Assembly (NCBI GenBank): GCA_029582155.1
Contig: CM055896.1
Span: 12,169,987 to 12,233,986, forward strand
Length of the DNA: 64,000 nucleotides
Source: Panopea generosa
Taxonomy: Eukaryota; Mollusca; Bivalvia; Adapedonta; Hiatellidae
Direction of reading: 5' to 3'
Shown here: piece after piece, positions 11,081 through 24,408 of the stretch
Position numbering within the stretch: position 1 is the stretch's first letter
How the letters are laid out: each line of letters starts with the position of its first letter
Made by a program: the position numbers and the translations under genes
Notes under the pieces: model-generated
The model's input: only the letters and a program-made list of their open reading frames with translations
Told to the model about the DNA's origin: nothing
Database searches by the model: none

Positions 11081-14000
11081 CTGCCCATCATGTTATTATG
11101 TTAAAGACGCAATATGCCGGTTGTTGTTGTTGTTTCTTCAAAATATTAGTGTGTGCACCCTTCTCTTAAAATTACCGATGACTTTTTGGATATATCAAAA
11201 GAGTAACTGAAATATTTTGTTTATCTTAGAAACAGACCACATGACAGAAATGACGTCAAGCAGTGCACATTGGATGTTTACTAAAAATTGTAATTACGGT
11301 TTCACCACTTTGATTTTGATCATACTTTACTGATTCAAAACTACGATTATTTGCATTTAATTATAAATGATAAGCAGATGTTTTATATTCATATCTAAGA
11401 TTAATGTTATACTTTAGGTATTTATTTAAAGTGTGCCTTTAATATTAGAATATACAAATTAATCACTGATGTGGGCATGAGTGTTTGTGCTTGCTAGCAT
11501 GCGCTTGGGTGTGTACACGCACGCATAGTTGTCTAATATATTAACTAAGCAGAATGTTCTTTATTCTTCAAGGATACGTTTTATAGGTCATGTCCTCAGT
11601 GTTTGATTACATGTTAAACGTTCATATTTACAACTTATTATGGTTAAGTATTGTTTATGAACAATGAGTTTTAATCAGTTTGTCGATATATAAGAGTAAT
11701 TTTAAGTTAAAAAACTTATTGAAAATGCATTCCATTTTACAACAACATAATTATGATGATTCGGAAATATGTCTCATGAATGTCTAGTTTTTTTCCTTGA
11801 TATAACTTAATTACATTTTAATAATATTATGTATTAATTCAGCAAATAAACCATTTTGATATAGTGGTTTAAGTATAAAATATGGTTATTTATTTAAGAA
11901 ACGGTTATGACGCGGTCCCAAATATGACAGCTATACACTACTTTTATATTATTGAGCAAGACATTTAAAATTGAAATAAATGTAAAATTTGATATCAAAC
12001 ACAGTTTGTTTTTTCAATTATTTGCATTCCCATTCATTGAGTAATGTTACCTTCCTGTTTCGCTACTAATGACGTTTTTACGTTAGCGGTGTAAAACATA
12101 TTTTATATTATTTGTCTCACTCTCTTTCCTTGTCTGTATAATTATATACACGGTATATTTGAATGAACATTATGAAAAAATTTTGGTTTTATCAATTGAA
12201 ATAAACTATATACAGCTGTTCTTATATCGAGTGTACCTTTTCAAAACAACGTCACAATGCGACATCGTGACGTCGCGACGTCAACATTTTAACAACTATT
12301 TCAATAAATAGTGGGTGTAATATAAAGTCAAAAAATATCACAAAAAATGTTTAATCATGCAAAAAAAAATGTCCATTCATAACAAAGAGATGTTGCATTA
12401 TAAGTTTCCATAATTTCAAGCCTTTTGAAGATTAAGCCGATTTTACCTTTTCTGGCTCTACCCCTTTCTCAACACAACCATCTGTTTCCATTGCTCCTGA
12501 AACAATCGCCAGTCTTGTTATTAATGACATAATAGACCATTCATTGAACGTTTTTGAATCGATGAGTAAAAAACATACGGGTGCGACTGTTTCGGAAAAA
12601 GTGTTACGATCATGGAAAAATGATTACCCATGGCTATAAGTTGAAGGTGATGGACTTGAAATGCGTTTCAAATGTAGCGTTTGTTTAAAATGCAATGCAG
12701 CAAGCACATGGGTTAGAGAAGGTTCTTGTCACATACAGAAAAATAGTATCAATAAACATAGTACTGCCAAGGAACATAAATCAGCTGAAGAAAGGCTTGC
12801 CTCAGAGAAGTTGGGACCTGTTAGTGATGACTATATAGATTCAGATAATGTTGACATTGTAGATAGTTGTGGACTTGACAATGATGGTATCAATTTGTTC
12901 CGCACTGTGTTTTATGTTGCCCGTGAAGAACTACAACAAAGGTAAATGGTTTACTTGAATTGTACAGTTTGAACGGTGCAAATTTGACATATAAGAATAT
13001 CATCTGGGATACTATCTCTGATATCCAGTCATGTATTTATACAATTATACAAAGAGATCTTCCTCTCTGATATTATTGAATCAGATGTGTATGCAATTAT
13101 GCTTGATGAAAGTACTGGTACAACTATTCATAAGCACTTGTCAGTTTGTGTAAGATATGTGAAGCAAGGTGAAGCTGTGACCAAATTTTTGCGTAACATC
13201 CCAATTAAAGATGAAAAGGCACATACAATTGTACACGAAGTGCTTGGTTGTTTGAGTAAAGTTGGTCTTGACCCCGGTAAGGTTGTTTATCTTGCCACTG
13301 ATGGTGCAGCTACTATGACAGGGAGGACAACAGGTATAGGAGTTCAGTTGAATTCTAAATATGCACCGTTCTTGGTGCAAACCAGTTGTATTGCCCATAG
13401 ATTAAATCTAGCAGTGACTGATCCAATAAAAACAAACAAGACACTTCAGAAACTCAGAGACAATTTTAATTCTCTGTACATTTTTATGAGCAGTTCAAGT
13501 TTGAGGGTTGAAAAGCTTAAAGCAATCCAAACTTTGTTAGGTGAGGCTGATCTAACAATTAAAGAGACACATGGAATAAGATGGTTAGGTCTAAAGAATG
13601 CAGTGGAAGCTGTCTATGAAAGCTATAATTCTGTGTTAGCAACATTGTCATGTTTTGCTGAAGACTCTGCTGTTGCGAAAGGTCTGCTCAAGTATTTCTC
13701 CGAATATAAGACAGTATTATTGGTAGCTTTGATGATGGATATGCATGAGGCTCTTGGTATTCTGAGCAAACAGCTGCAGAAGCAAAGTCTTGTTTTTAGT
13801 AAAATCCAACCCTTAATGGATGGAACTTTGGCTCAGCTTGAATTCTTTGCGTCCCATGACGGCAAAGCATTAGCCTCTGTATTGAAATAGGAGATGAATA
13901 GTCCGGCAAGTCAGCGTACTTGAAGGGGGATAAACTCAAGAGGTATTCAGATAATAATGAGGAATTATTAGTGTCTTTAAAGAAAGAGTATGTAACCGTC

Positions 14001-15007
14001 CTGCAGAAAAACATTTGACACAGATTTAAGAAAGAAGATAGTGAAATCTCTTAATAGAGCCTGGAGTAGTGACTTCATCAGATTACAAAGAATCTCAGAT
14101 AGCACTTGAAGCTATGGAGAGGATAAAGAGGTGAAAGTTGTCTATGGTGATCTTCAAGAAGGAGGTGTACATGAAGAAAGAAAAGATGAGAAGAGCCTTT
14201 TAGACAAAGACAAGTTGATTCAGGAATGGCCAAGGATGAGAGGGATGGTGTTAGGATCTTACAAAAATCGGTCAATGGCAAGTCTGTGCAAAAGGATAAT
14301 CAATTTACATCAAGATGTACAAGAATTTGTGAAACTATGCAAAATAGCCCTCTGTTACTTAGTAACCAGTGTTGATTGTGAAAGAACATTCAGCACACAG
14401 AATAGATTAAAAAGCAAGTACTGTAGTTCATTGAAATATGAAAATGTAGACATTTTAAGTGTAATTGTAATGAGTAACATTGATGTGTCCACTTTCAATG
14501 CCACAAGGGCAGTGAGGTTGTGGCATAGTAAGAAAAGTAGGAGGAAGGGTCGACTAACACAAGACTACAAACACAGAATGAAGAAATCATCACAGTTTGT
14601 GGTTCAATTTGTGAAAAATAAAGAAACCCATATGTGGTGCTAACAGTTAACACTTATTTACAAGTTAAATGTTGCTAGTTCAGTGTTTAACATAATGAAT
14701 CACCAGCACAGGAAGTGCTCCAATGCACATTAAGGATTGGCACAGGGAGTGCTAAAATTTTCATTTGAAGAATTCTGTAACACAGAAAGTGTTTTATTCA
14801 CAGTTATTATCATTAAAACTTGAAGTATTTTGAAACATTGCAGTGGATAAAAGGTAACATTTTAGTTTGATTACAATGTTTAATGGTAATACTAATTGAA
14901 AATTGCAAAATACTAATTGATGTGAGAATCTGGTTGTATAAATACAATTTGAAATTAAAAATAGAGGGTAAAGTACTATTTTTGTCAAATCCTTATCTGT
15001 AGCTCTG

Positions 15008-15525
15008 TTTGATTTATATCAATTTTTACGCGCAAGTACCTCACAACTCTTGAATTGACTGTCAGACATATTATTGACTTTCCATATAACCTGAATCAAC
15101 TCCCAAGGTGTGATTCATTTTACAAAGGGGGGTATTTATTTGGGACCGAGAAATTCAAATTTAACAATTTTTAAAAGTACATATATTGATGTGAAAAATA
15201 CCATAAAACACACAGCTGATGCTTTAGATGTTTTAACCAGACATGAAATCAATACATGTATATTTGGATTAAAGACTAGCTTCCAGTTTTTTTGAAGCAT
15301 TTTTCCCTCATAAAAAAGGAGGAGTCGACCTGATTTTTAATTTCACAAAATTAGATATTATACTTCATGTATAATGTATTAGAAAACAAACATGAAGTGC
15401 TGTATTACAAGAGGGCACTTTATTAATAGAAATTTGTGCTATTTTAAATATTAATTTCTATTAATTTACATAATTTGATTTGGTTAATATTTAAGTCTAT
15501 TCTCTTAGTACAACATAATATGCTT
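15008..15525. other. Intergenic, nothing recognised
   Basis: AT-rich DNA to the right of the hAT element with short open stretches only. Confidence 0.5.
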
Positions 15526-15597
15526 CTGTGGTGTAACTGGCAAACACATCTACACTTCTGTAGAAATTCTGGGTTCGAATCCCAGCAGTTGCGAACA
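15526..15597 (+). repeat. tRNA-like SINE head or tRNA pseudogene
   Basis: A-box-like TGGTGTAACTGGCA and a perfect B box GGGTTCGAATCCC. The acceptor ends (GCTTCTG / CAGTTGC) mispair at two positions and the anticodon arm has a four-base loop, so a working tRNA is unlikely. 15600-16654 beyond it holds nothing recognised. Confidence 0.6.
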
Positions 15598-16657
15598 ACA
15601 TGAAAAAAAGATGGCTAAGATATGGTGAAAAAAAGAAATGTCTGTTTTATTTTTTAATGAAATTATTCTCTTTTAAAAATATATATTTTTTATAATGTTA
15701 GCAGCTGCATGGACAAAATGCTAGTGCAATGTTTTTATTACGTATTACGTAAATTTCATTTCGGCTGCTCACATTTTCAATTCAACTTTTATATTTTGAG
15801 TTTTATGGGGCATCAGATTTTTGCGGCTATGTGTGGTTTCCTTGAGCAAGACACCTTTTTCGCATATGCTTTGTACTGGTTCTACCTAGGAAGACTTCTA
15901 GCGTGGTTTTTCTAAGTTCACAATCGAAGTAAAATAAATAAGTTTAAACTAACTTATGCTTACTCTTTCTGGCTGCCTTAAGTGCCTTACATTCGAAAAG
16001 TATATTTTCCATGGACTGCAGTTTATAATCATACATGGTCAATATTTTTTGTCTATTTTGTTTGTCTTGTTTAGTATTACAACCAGAGTGTAGAAGTGTC
16101 TAGACAAGAACTGAAGGGAACCTATGTTTCATGTATATTTGGATGCTTCAGCTGAACTTAAGCGGAACTTAAGTAAATGTATTGGTTTATGTATGCAGTC
16201 ATGCATAATGCTATTGTTTTTTTCTTGGTACATAGGAGATGGAGGTTCAAACGTTTCCAACATTTGTCCAGAAATATACATTTGGTTAAGTCATATTTTA
16301 ACATTTAAACTGCAAGAACTCTATTTATGCTTGACTACAGTATTAATGTCTGGTGTTTAGAATTATACAAATGGTTCCTTCTGTGGCAGAGTTGTCCATA
16401 GTGTTGTTGTCAAATAACCACTTACTTCTCACTGCCGACGTTGTCGGATCTATCCTCGTTCCGGTAGTCTAAAAACATTTTGTGAGAAATTTAAGGTTAC
16501 TTATAGAAGGACGGTGGCTGTACTGAGATTTGTTCCTATATCTTCTTGATCTGTTTTGAAATTGTTTTAAAACCTCAGTAAAATACATACTGGCTATCTG
16601 CACAGTGTAAACTATATTATAGACATGTATTATGTTTATGTAATAAGACAAGAAAAA

Positions 16658-16738
16658 TATGCAGCCATTGCAGATTCGAACTCGGGAACTTTCACTTACA
16701 GGACAAGTGCTCTACCGACTGAGCTAACCAGGCTGTTG
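16658..16738 (-). repeat. tRNA-like SINE head or tRNA pseudogene
   Basis: On the minus strand: GGTTAGCTCAGTCGGTAGAG (A box) then GAGTTCGAATCT (B box). The anticodon loop is only five bases between ACTTG and TAAGT, so it is tRNA-derived and not a canonical tRNA. 16740-17300 has no recognised gene. Confidence 0.6.
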
Positions 16739-17546
16739 ACATATGTTTCCCTCCTAACAGTTTAGGTACACACTGTGACATTTATATTATGCAAGAAACA
16801 TTAATAACAAGAATAACCCACGTCAAAAGGTTCTGAAAAAATTTGTGACCAGCATACACTTATTTAGCTTAACTTGTGAGACGCAAAATAAAAAAAAAAT
16901 TTAAAAGGCTCCTAGAGATGTGCATTATGTCGCACTACCATTTATGATAATTCTAACGTTTCTTTCGTTTTTCAAACCAAGGAATTAGAGATATTGTTCC
17001 TTGAATAAAGTTGCAATCATGTAATAAGCGATCTATTTATGATAAACATAATATATATTAAATATATAAAGGAAACAACTGCAACGTTATCCTAAACATA
17101 TAATACAATCATGTACTATAAAGTTTATTAAGTATTTGTGTGTTTACTATACTTATAAAATTGAAGTTCAAACCCAAGAGAGGCAATGCCTTAGTTCATA
17201 TTACTAGTAAATGCTTTTTATCAGCAGAGAAATATTCACAGTTCCTTGCTGCTGTCATATATCTGCAGTTTTATGCATAATTTAAAAACAAAATCTTAAA
17301 GCAGAAAGAGAATTTATTAGCTTCATCATTATCATCATCATTACAATAATCATCATCATTTTTAAAGTTTTGTACTTTTGCCTCTGCTTATGCTTGATAT
17401 GTGCGGCACTATTTGGAGGTTTAGTGGTTAGACTGAAATATGCATCTTTCGTAGCAACGAAACTTCTTTGATGTGTAAATTGTTGTCCCGATGAGGTTAA
17501 TACGGTATACGTGCGTATGCCGTAGCAACGGAATGCATTTTTATCT

Positions 17547-17843
17547 TTATGCATGTTTATTGTTTTGTCCTTGTGCAACACCTTTACAAAGCAATGCACC
17601 ACGCTCTTGGATAAAGAGAGCTGGCCAAACAATAAAATCGATTGTTTTCCCAGACCGGGTATACACCCTGAATATATTTTTGTCAAACGCTTGTCCCTTT
17701 ATGTTGATTTCACAGTCAACGTACACCGGGGGGTCTTGAATGACCATCAGCCAGCACAGTTTAAGACTTTTTTCCAGGAAAGGTTTGATCTGGCTTGAGT
17801 CTGTTGTTGCAAGACTGGTAGTTTTTAAAAGTTGATCAACAAT
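17547..17843 (-). CDS. Last exon of MIEAP-like gene
   Basis: 98 codons plus TAA, entered in phase 0 after ATTTCAG. It contains the whole conserved C-terminal core: a helix rich in Leu/Lys, MVIQDPPVYVD, then FDKNIFRVYTRSG and IDFIVWPALFIQ. Overlapping plus-strand open frames here are shadows. Confidence 0.8.
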   Translation of the reverse strand: MVDQLLKTTSLATTDSSQIKPFLEKSLKLCWLMVIQDPPVYVDCEINIKGQAFDKNIFRVYTRSGKTIDFIVWPALFIQERGALLCKGVAQGQNNKHA

Positions 17844-20800
17844 CTGAAATGCAGTCAGTTTGTAATATATTATACAATAAAAATAGCATTACTGTTTCGC
17901 CGGCATGTCACTGTGAATGAAGCATGTGTACATGTATTTTAAAATATTACCATTTTCGAAAAGATAAATACGATATTTATATAAAAATTGCATTGACATT
18001 GACGTTGCGCAAAATGTAAGTTGTCATTTTAAAGCATATTGTATGCAGACGGATTTGAGTATTTAACTCGGAAGACATTATCATCCAAAATTAAGAAACT
18101 ATGTGGCCGAAAGGAGATACCAGAGTATCAATTAAAAACACATTTAATATAAAGAATAGTCATAGTAAACCTTTGCAGACTGATTACAGAGAATCATTAA
18201 TATTTCAACTATAGTCTAATAATGATGAGAATGCTAGAAGATGACGTCATAAGAATTTGAATTTTATTCAATGTTTCAGACACAAAACTATCACGACGCA
18301 AATATTGATTGGTATCCTTTTTTTCTTTACATTTCAGAAATTGAGCATTTAGATCCAGACCTGTTAGAAAACATATATATAAGACAAAAAAATAATTATG
18401 TAAAATTTAATGTACATATGAATTTAATGCCAAAACAGTTTCATAATTTACATATTAAATTTATACTCAAGATTTATTAAAATCTTTTGCATTGTCAAAC
18501 CCTCTCTTATATATTTCTATGAAATATATTCTAAAGTAACTTTTTATAACGTCAATATCGGAATTAGAGAACATTTGCTGCTTTTATGGTGCGTATATGC
18601 CCCGAATCCTATGGTATATATTGCTATAAAATTATATGATGTACTGCTTCCACACAAATGCCATGTGTAGGAAAAAGCCATACCGGTTCTAACTGTTTGA
18701 CTTGTATTGCATACTGCTTTTTCCTCTTGTCCTTCAATGGCTTCATTATCTCAGATAAATCTTCATCAACCTATACAAAATATGTCCTAATTCTGTACAT
18801 ATATATATTGTGAATACCAGACTGTATTTTAAAATTTTGTTATAAAAGTGTTGTTTATTATAGTGTTCCCCTATTGAAAACATTGGACTTTTTAGACATT
18901 TTTATGGTGACCTATCACTCCCGAGACGGACATCTTCACCACTAAGCAATGGAAGACGGTAATATCAAATATAACTTTGACAATAGCAATAAAGATCAAC
19001 TACTACCGAATTAATTTAGTATGATAAATAATGAATACAATGTATATAAAGACGTTTGTTTACTATGACAACACACTCGGGCACAATAGAAACGTGGCAA
19101 ACGACGACCCAACGGGCGACATTATCTAACATGTGACGGATATAATAAATTTGCCGTTAAGAACTGCAACATGACCATACAGTCAGCCTATCATTAAAAT
19201 TAGTTTTACCGTATGAAGTTATCGTGCAACCTTGAGTGATTAAGATATCTGGCGGGTAGACAGCAAACACACTAGAAAGGCACATCTGAGCACAAACTGC
19301 GTACAGAAATCAAGGTTTGAAAATTGATTTTTTTTTTAATCGACACAATTATTAATACTGCATAAATTGAGGGGCCATAATTTTTAAATATGTGGTCAGT
19401 ATTTCAGGCATATAGTTAACTGTCTATTTAACTGTCTATTATATACGGAAGTGATATACATATATATACATATATATCGATGGTTAACGACTATTAATCA
19501 GTAAAGCCTGGAAACATCCAAATTCGCAAATATGTTGCTACTCACCGTCCCAAAGGATGAAACTGCTTTTGTTAATGCCTCCAATTGTGTGTCAACCAGT
19601 GTCATACTCTCGTTGTAAATGTTCTGATATAAATACAAAGTATGCATGTTTAACATTCTGTTATAGACGATCATAAAGGTGTAAGCCCACCAATGATTTG
19701 TGTTCTTTATTCTATAGTAAATAATAAAAGTCCGAAAGCTTTTCATTCATAGAGGGACCCGAACGAAAGAAGTGAAACTTATATTTTACTGTTTGTCAAC
19801 CTCTGCACTACCAAATATGATAGGAAAAGTAGGGGTCATGTGTCATATTAGATATTTTTTTCTGCTCAGTGTGTACACTGTTGATAAGTAGACTTCCGAA
19901 ATCATGTATTTACACCCCAATTTCCAAGCATCATTTATTTTTCTTAACTTACAACTCAAGCCTGACAATTCTTTCAAAATGTTTAAAATTGATCAATAAT
20001 GTCATTCAAATAAAAAAAATGACCATTAAAATAAGGAAAAGGTATTTTTAAAGAAAAAAAACGCTATTTCACGGAAGCACTTCCTTTTTCCAATGGTGGT
20101 ACTAAGATATACATATATACTAGCGGAAAAAAGAAATTGTGCATGGGTATAAAATGACATAACTTAAGAGATATATAAGAAATCGCAAAAAAAATTTCAA
20201 CAGGGTTTTATCTGACCTTTATTTAACACCAGCTCAATTGATATGGTTATTGCATCAGCAGCGTCTTGGATAGAGATCAGTTTTCAGAGACGTTCTCTAA
20301 ACAAAGTTCATCTCATCAATACCGTGTATGTCCACCATTGGAATCGATGCATGCTTGGCAACGACGCCTCATTGATGCGACAAGTGTGCTGAAAAATGCC
20401 TGGGGAATACCATTCCAGATTCTCACAAGCGCACGTGACAGGTCAGGTAACGTCAACGGCTGATTTTGGAGTCGACGTGAGCGACGCTGCATCTCATCCC
20501 ACACGTGTTCTATAGGCGACATATCCGGTGAAATTGCAGGCCAGGGCAGCACATTCACATTGTTCTGGATCAAGAAGTCGGTGACGACCCGCGTGACGTG
20601 CGGGCGAACGTTATCCTGTTGCAGCGTGGCGTTACGTTGCTGCACAAATGGAAGGACGTGAGGCCGTATGATTTCGTCACGGTATCTGATGCCTGTAAGT
20701 GTGACGTCCACAACCACAAGAGCTGTTCTGCCACGGGATGAGATGCCACCCCACACCATGACACTATCTCCGTCGAATGGACGTCGTTGAATCACACAAC

Positions 20801-22507
20801 TGTCATGGAAAGGTTCACCAACGTGACGATACACTCTAGAACGACCGTGGCTGCTGTCGAGATGAAACCTGGACTCATCCGTGAAAAGAACACGTGCCCA
20901 GTCCTGTTGCGTGAATTGTATGTGTCGTCTACACCAGGCAAAATGTGCTATACGATGACGTTGCTGGAGAACAGGACGTATGGCTGGACGTCGTGGACGT
21001 ATGCCTCGTTCAAGCAATCAATTACGTTCCGTTCGGGGACTAATTCTTCTAAGACCAGGAATACTCCACAAGGCGTTTACAGTATTTCGGTGTACACCAA
21101 ATTGTCTGACAACGTCAGTATGACGTACACCAGCTTCAATCATGCCTACGGCGCGGCATCTGTCAGTTTCATTCAACCTTGGCATTGCGTATCAAAGACG
21201 TTTTTCAAAATTATGCTGGTTTTGTGTCTTACAGGTATCAACACTATGCTTTTACACAGGTTTAGGCGACAGACGTGTTTTTGATTGACTGCTGGCCAAA
21301 AAAAACGTCAAAACGAAGACGTTGGCCAGAAAGACAAACTTCCCATGCAACTCATGCACTGACCAGTGTAAATGACTGAAAGAGATACACAACTTACCTG
21401 TGTAAAGTTTCAAGCTTTAATTTATAAAATTGAGCGATACATGAACATTTTACACATGCACAGTTTTTTTTCCGCTAGTATATTATATAGAAACTGAAAG
21501 ATCCAGGAAAGTATAAGTTTAAGGGTAAAATTCAATTGAGACAAATTAAAGATATTACGATGGGTCCCAAATGTGCACTCGAAAATCATTGGTTTGTAGG
21601 ACGAGCCTGAACTCAATGAAAATTTTCATATTTTATATTATTACCAAAAAGAATTTCAGGAGGATTTGAATTGCTTCTTTTTCTGATTTCATATCCTTCT
21701 CAGTCAGCTGCAAAAACGCGTCTGTCCACTCGTCGTCAAAAAGTTCGCTATAATTCTTTGCAATTTTTGTAAGTCTCTTTGCGTCACTTAGATCTGTGAT
21801 ATTAGGATCATTATCCGTCATTTCAGCCCCATCCATGGCACTTAATCTGAGGATGCAAAAATTCGTTTGTTGATATAGATCACATATTGTATTGTTAAAT
21901 GTCCTTTAATTAAAGTGGAGGGCCATAAAAGATGTTAGAAATTGTAATCTAACCCGTTTCCTTGTTTTATTAAAACGATAATTTAAATATGTTGACACAC
22001 TTGCAAACGCAGACAGGTATTCGTATTTCTAATTATTCATTATATATTAAAATTTAAATACAAGCGAAATAATGTAACAACTCTCAAAATGATACTCTGT
22101 TTAGACTGAGTGTAGTTTGTAAACAAATATATTAAAACGTTTTATACCACAAACCATGTCTTCTCGTCTTTTACATTCGTCAATTCGTCAGACGATAACT
22201 TGAGCTCTCTGTTGTGTAACAATACGGATAAGCATAGTAGCGGTTGTATTAAAGTTTTTTTGTTTTTCTTTATCTTTTTAACACATAACGGGATGTATAT
22301 GCTACATTCAGTTTGTTTGGTGAAGGAAAATCTCAGAACGATTCCGAATCGAAGCAACGTCCGTTTTAAAAAAAACTTCCGCACATAAAACTTTTGAACC
22401 AACCTTTGCTCGAAACCACGAGTGATGAGAGTTTAATGGTCGTTAGATTACTCGTCCACAGATGACCCAGAAGTAAATATAAAGTAGTAGTCGTTGTTGT
22501 TGTTGTA

Positions 22508-22538
<31 letters not shown>

Positions 22539-23560
22539 CAGTAGAAGTAGTAGTAGTAGTAGTAGTATTAGTAGTTATAGCAAAAAAGTAGTAGAAATAT
22601 AAGTAGTAGTGGGGATATCATTGTTTTTGTTGTTATTGTTATTATTGTTGTTGTTTTTGTTGAGTAACAGTGTATACAGAAGCAGTCGTATGCACAGATA
22701 GCTATACGTCATAAACTATTTAAAACTATTGCATTAGTAAGAATGCGGTATTTTAAAATATGACATCTAAATATATAGTAACAGTTCATAAAAATCATCT
22801 AATTATGCAAACAAAAGCTCGAAGAAAACAGCAGGAATGACACATACTTATCATGAAGCTGACGTATCGATTGATCCTTCTCTTGTAGTTGTCGGCGCAA
22901 CCTTTCATATGCAGCATAGCTCTCTTTTAGCTTTGCATCGCCGTATACTATCCTAGAGTGTCGAATATTATTCATGAACTATTTTTATTTTTTTTAACTA
23001 TTGCAAGCTGGTAATCGGTAAAAGAATCAGTATATATCCATACACATTGCACTAAAACCAGCCATACGATATTCTATGATATTGAACTATAATTTATATT
23101 CAATACCGATGGTAAGAACTACTTTATTAGATATGTTTCTGTATGTTCACTCTGAAGGTCTCAGTTAAGTAATACCTCCTTACATGATGGTAGGATTCTC
23201 AGGTCCAAGAAAAGTGTAAGCTGTGTAAAGCGGTTTGGCATTTTTTCGTTGAAAATGCATAAAATGTTCATATTTCTTTGTGCATATGAGAACATTGGAA
23301 CATTTTCATGATTTCTATTGAAATGATACAAGGAATTGTTTGGTGAAGCTATAATAGTTTAAAGATGCGAAGTGATACACTGCATAACATGGGCGGAATT
23401 GTCACTTTAAAAACCACTAATAATGTATCATTTGTTCCACAAGTGCATTTGTTAAATATGTAGAACAGTAAAAAATTAAATGTGTGAGACGTTTATGGGT
23501 CACTCGGCCACGTATGATCAAGTAGTAGTAGTAGTATTAGTAGTAGAAGAAGTAGTAGTA

Positions 23561-23591
<31 letters not shown>

Positions 23592-23696
23592 AAGAAGTAG
23601 TAGTAGTAGAAGTAGTAGCAGGTAGGTGGGTTGATAGTAGTAGTAGTAAAAGCAGTAGTAGTAGTTGTTGTTGTTGTTGTTGATGATGTTGTTGTT

Positions 23697-23772
<76 letters not shown>

Positions 23773-23834
23773 AAGTAGTAGTAGTAGTAATAGTAGCCAC
23801 AGTAATGTTAGTACACGTAGTGTATAATAGTAGC

Positions 23835-23872
<38 letters not shown>

Positions 23873-23879
23873 AAGTAGC

Positions 23880-23917
<38 letters not shown>

Positions 23918-23964
23918 AAGTAGTAGTAATAATAATAATAATAGTAGTAATAACAAAAATAATG

Positions 23965-24000
<36 letters not shown>

Positions 24001-24344
24001 CAAGTCATCTAGTTGTAGTCGTACTATTAACAATAATAATAGTAATAGTAGCAGTAGTAGTAGTAGTAGTTGTAGTAGTAATAGCAGCCGTAGTAGCTGT
24101 AGAAGTAGAGTGGTATTAGTTTTTATTGCTGTTGTTGTTGTGTTTGTTATTATTATTGTTGTTGTTGTTGTTATCGTAGTTAATTTAAAAGTAGTTGCCT
24201 AAGATGCAAGAATAAAAGTTGAAGAATTTGCACATAAAACTTTTGAACCAACCTTTGCTCGAAACCACGAGTAGTCGTAGTAGTATAAAAGTAATATTGT
24301 AGTTGTCGTAGTAGTAGTAGCAATAGTAGTAGAAGTAGTAGTAA

Positions 24345-24408
<64 letters not shown>

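Larger units (their letters stand above)
7190..12467 (+). mobile_element. DDE_Tnp_4/SWIM DNA transposon nested in hAT
   Basis: AAAGGGGTAGAGCCA at 7190-7204 is exactly inverted at 12453-12467, and the match can be stretched outward four bases with one mismatch (TGAT against TGAG). The 5.28-kb interval contains one recognisable gene, a broken Harbinger-superfamily-like transposase (8532-11080). No clean target-site duplication is visible. The flanks are hAT coding sequence on both sides, which places this insertion after the hAT one. Non-coding parts (7205-8530 and 11081-12450) are AT-rich and hold an inverted repeat at 7429-7528 and a tRNA-like segment at 8272-8342. Confidence 0.85.
7110..14643 (+). 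pseudogene. hAT transposase, ZNF862-like, broken and interrupted
   Basis: An ATG at 7110 opens a 26-codon basic N-terminus (MASYRASRSKRGRV...), which is cut by the inserted transposon at 7190. Coding resumes near 12466 in a compatible frame (STQPSVSIAPETIASLVIND) and runs into a zinc-finger segment (CSVCLKC ... HSTAKEHK) near 12670-12780. A central RNase-H-like region spans 13087-13890 (LDEST, ATDGAATM, CIAHRLNLA). The C-terminal hAT dimerisation domain lies at 14340-14475 (SVDCERTFSTQNRLKSKYCS). Breaks: in-frame TAA at 12637-12639, a frameshift near 12940, another near 13070, and a decayed stretch 13890-14130 with several stops. It cannot make a full transposase. Resemblance to ZNF862/C17orf113-type domesticated proteins is family knowledge; decay here argues for an ordinary dead element. 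Confidence 0.85.
6768..15007 (+). mobile_element. hAT-family DNA transposon, degraded, with nested element
   Basis: The 16-bp sequence CAGAGCTACAGATAAG at 6768-6783 is matched by its exact reverse complement at 14992-15007, giving terminal inverted repeats of the hAT type that start with CAG. Between them lies a broken hAT transposase gene read on the plus strand. Removing the inserted 7190-12467 element leaves about 3 kb, a normal hAT size. The flanks share TTTGA but no intact 8-bp target duplication is visible, so the insertion is probably old. The family call rests on the TIRs plus the C-terminal dimerisation domain. Confidence 0.85.

Noticed and set aside
17282-17686. 134-codon minus-strand frame
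   Set aside because: It overlaps the last MIEAP-like exon in another frame and extends into a CAT-repeat 3' flank.
20787-21284. 165-codon plus-strand frame
   Set aside because: Antisense to the Tc1-like transposase and its helix-turn-helix region.
23518-24119. Open frames of 139-171 codons on both strands (poly-Leu, Thr, Tyr, Val, Ser)
   Set aside because: They are translations of a stop-free trinucleotide microsatellite in all frames, lying in an intron of a minus-strand gene.
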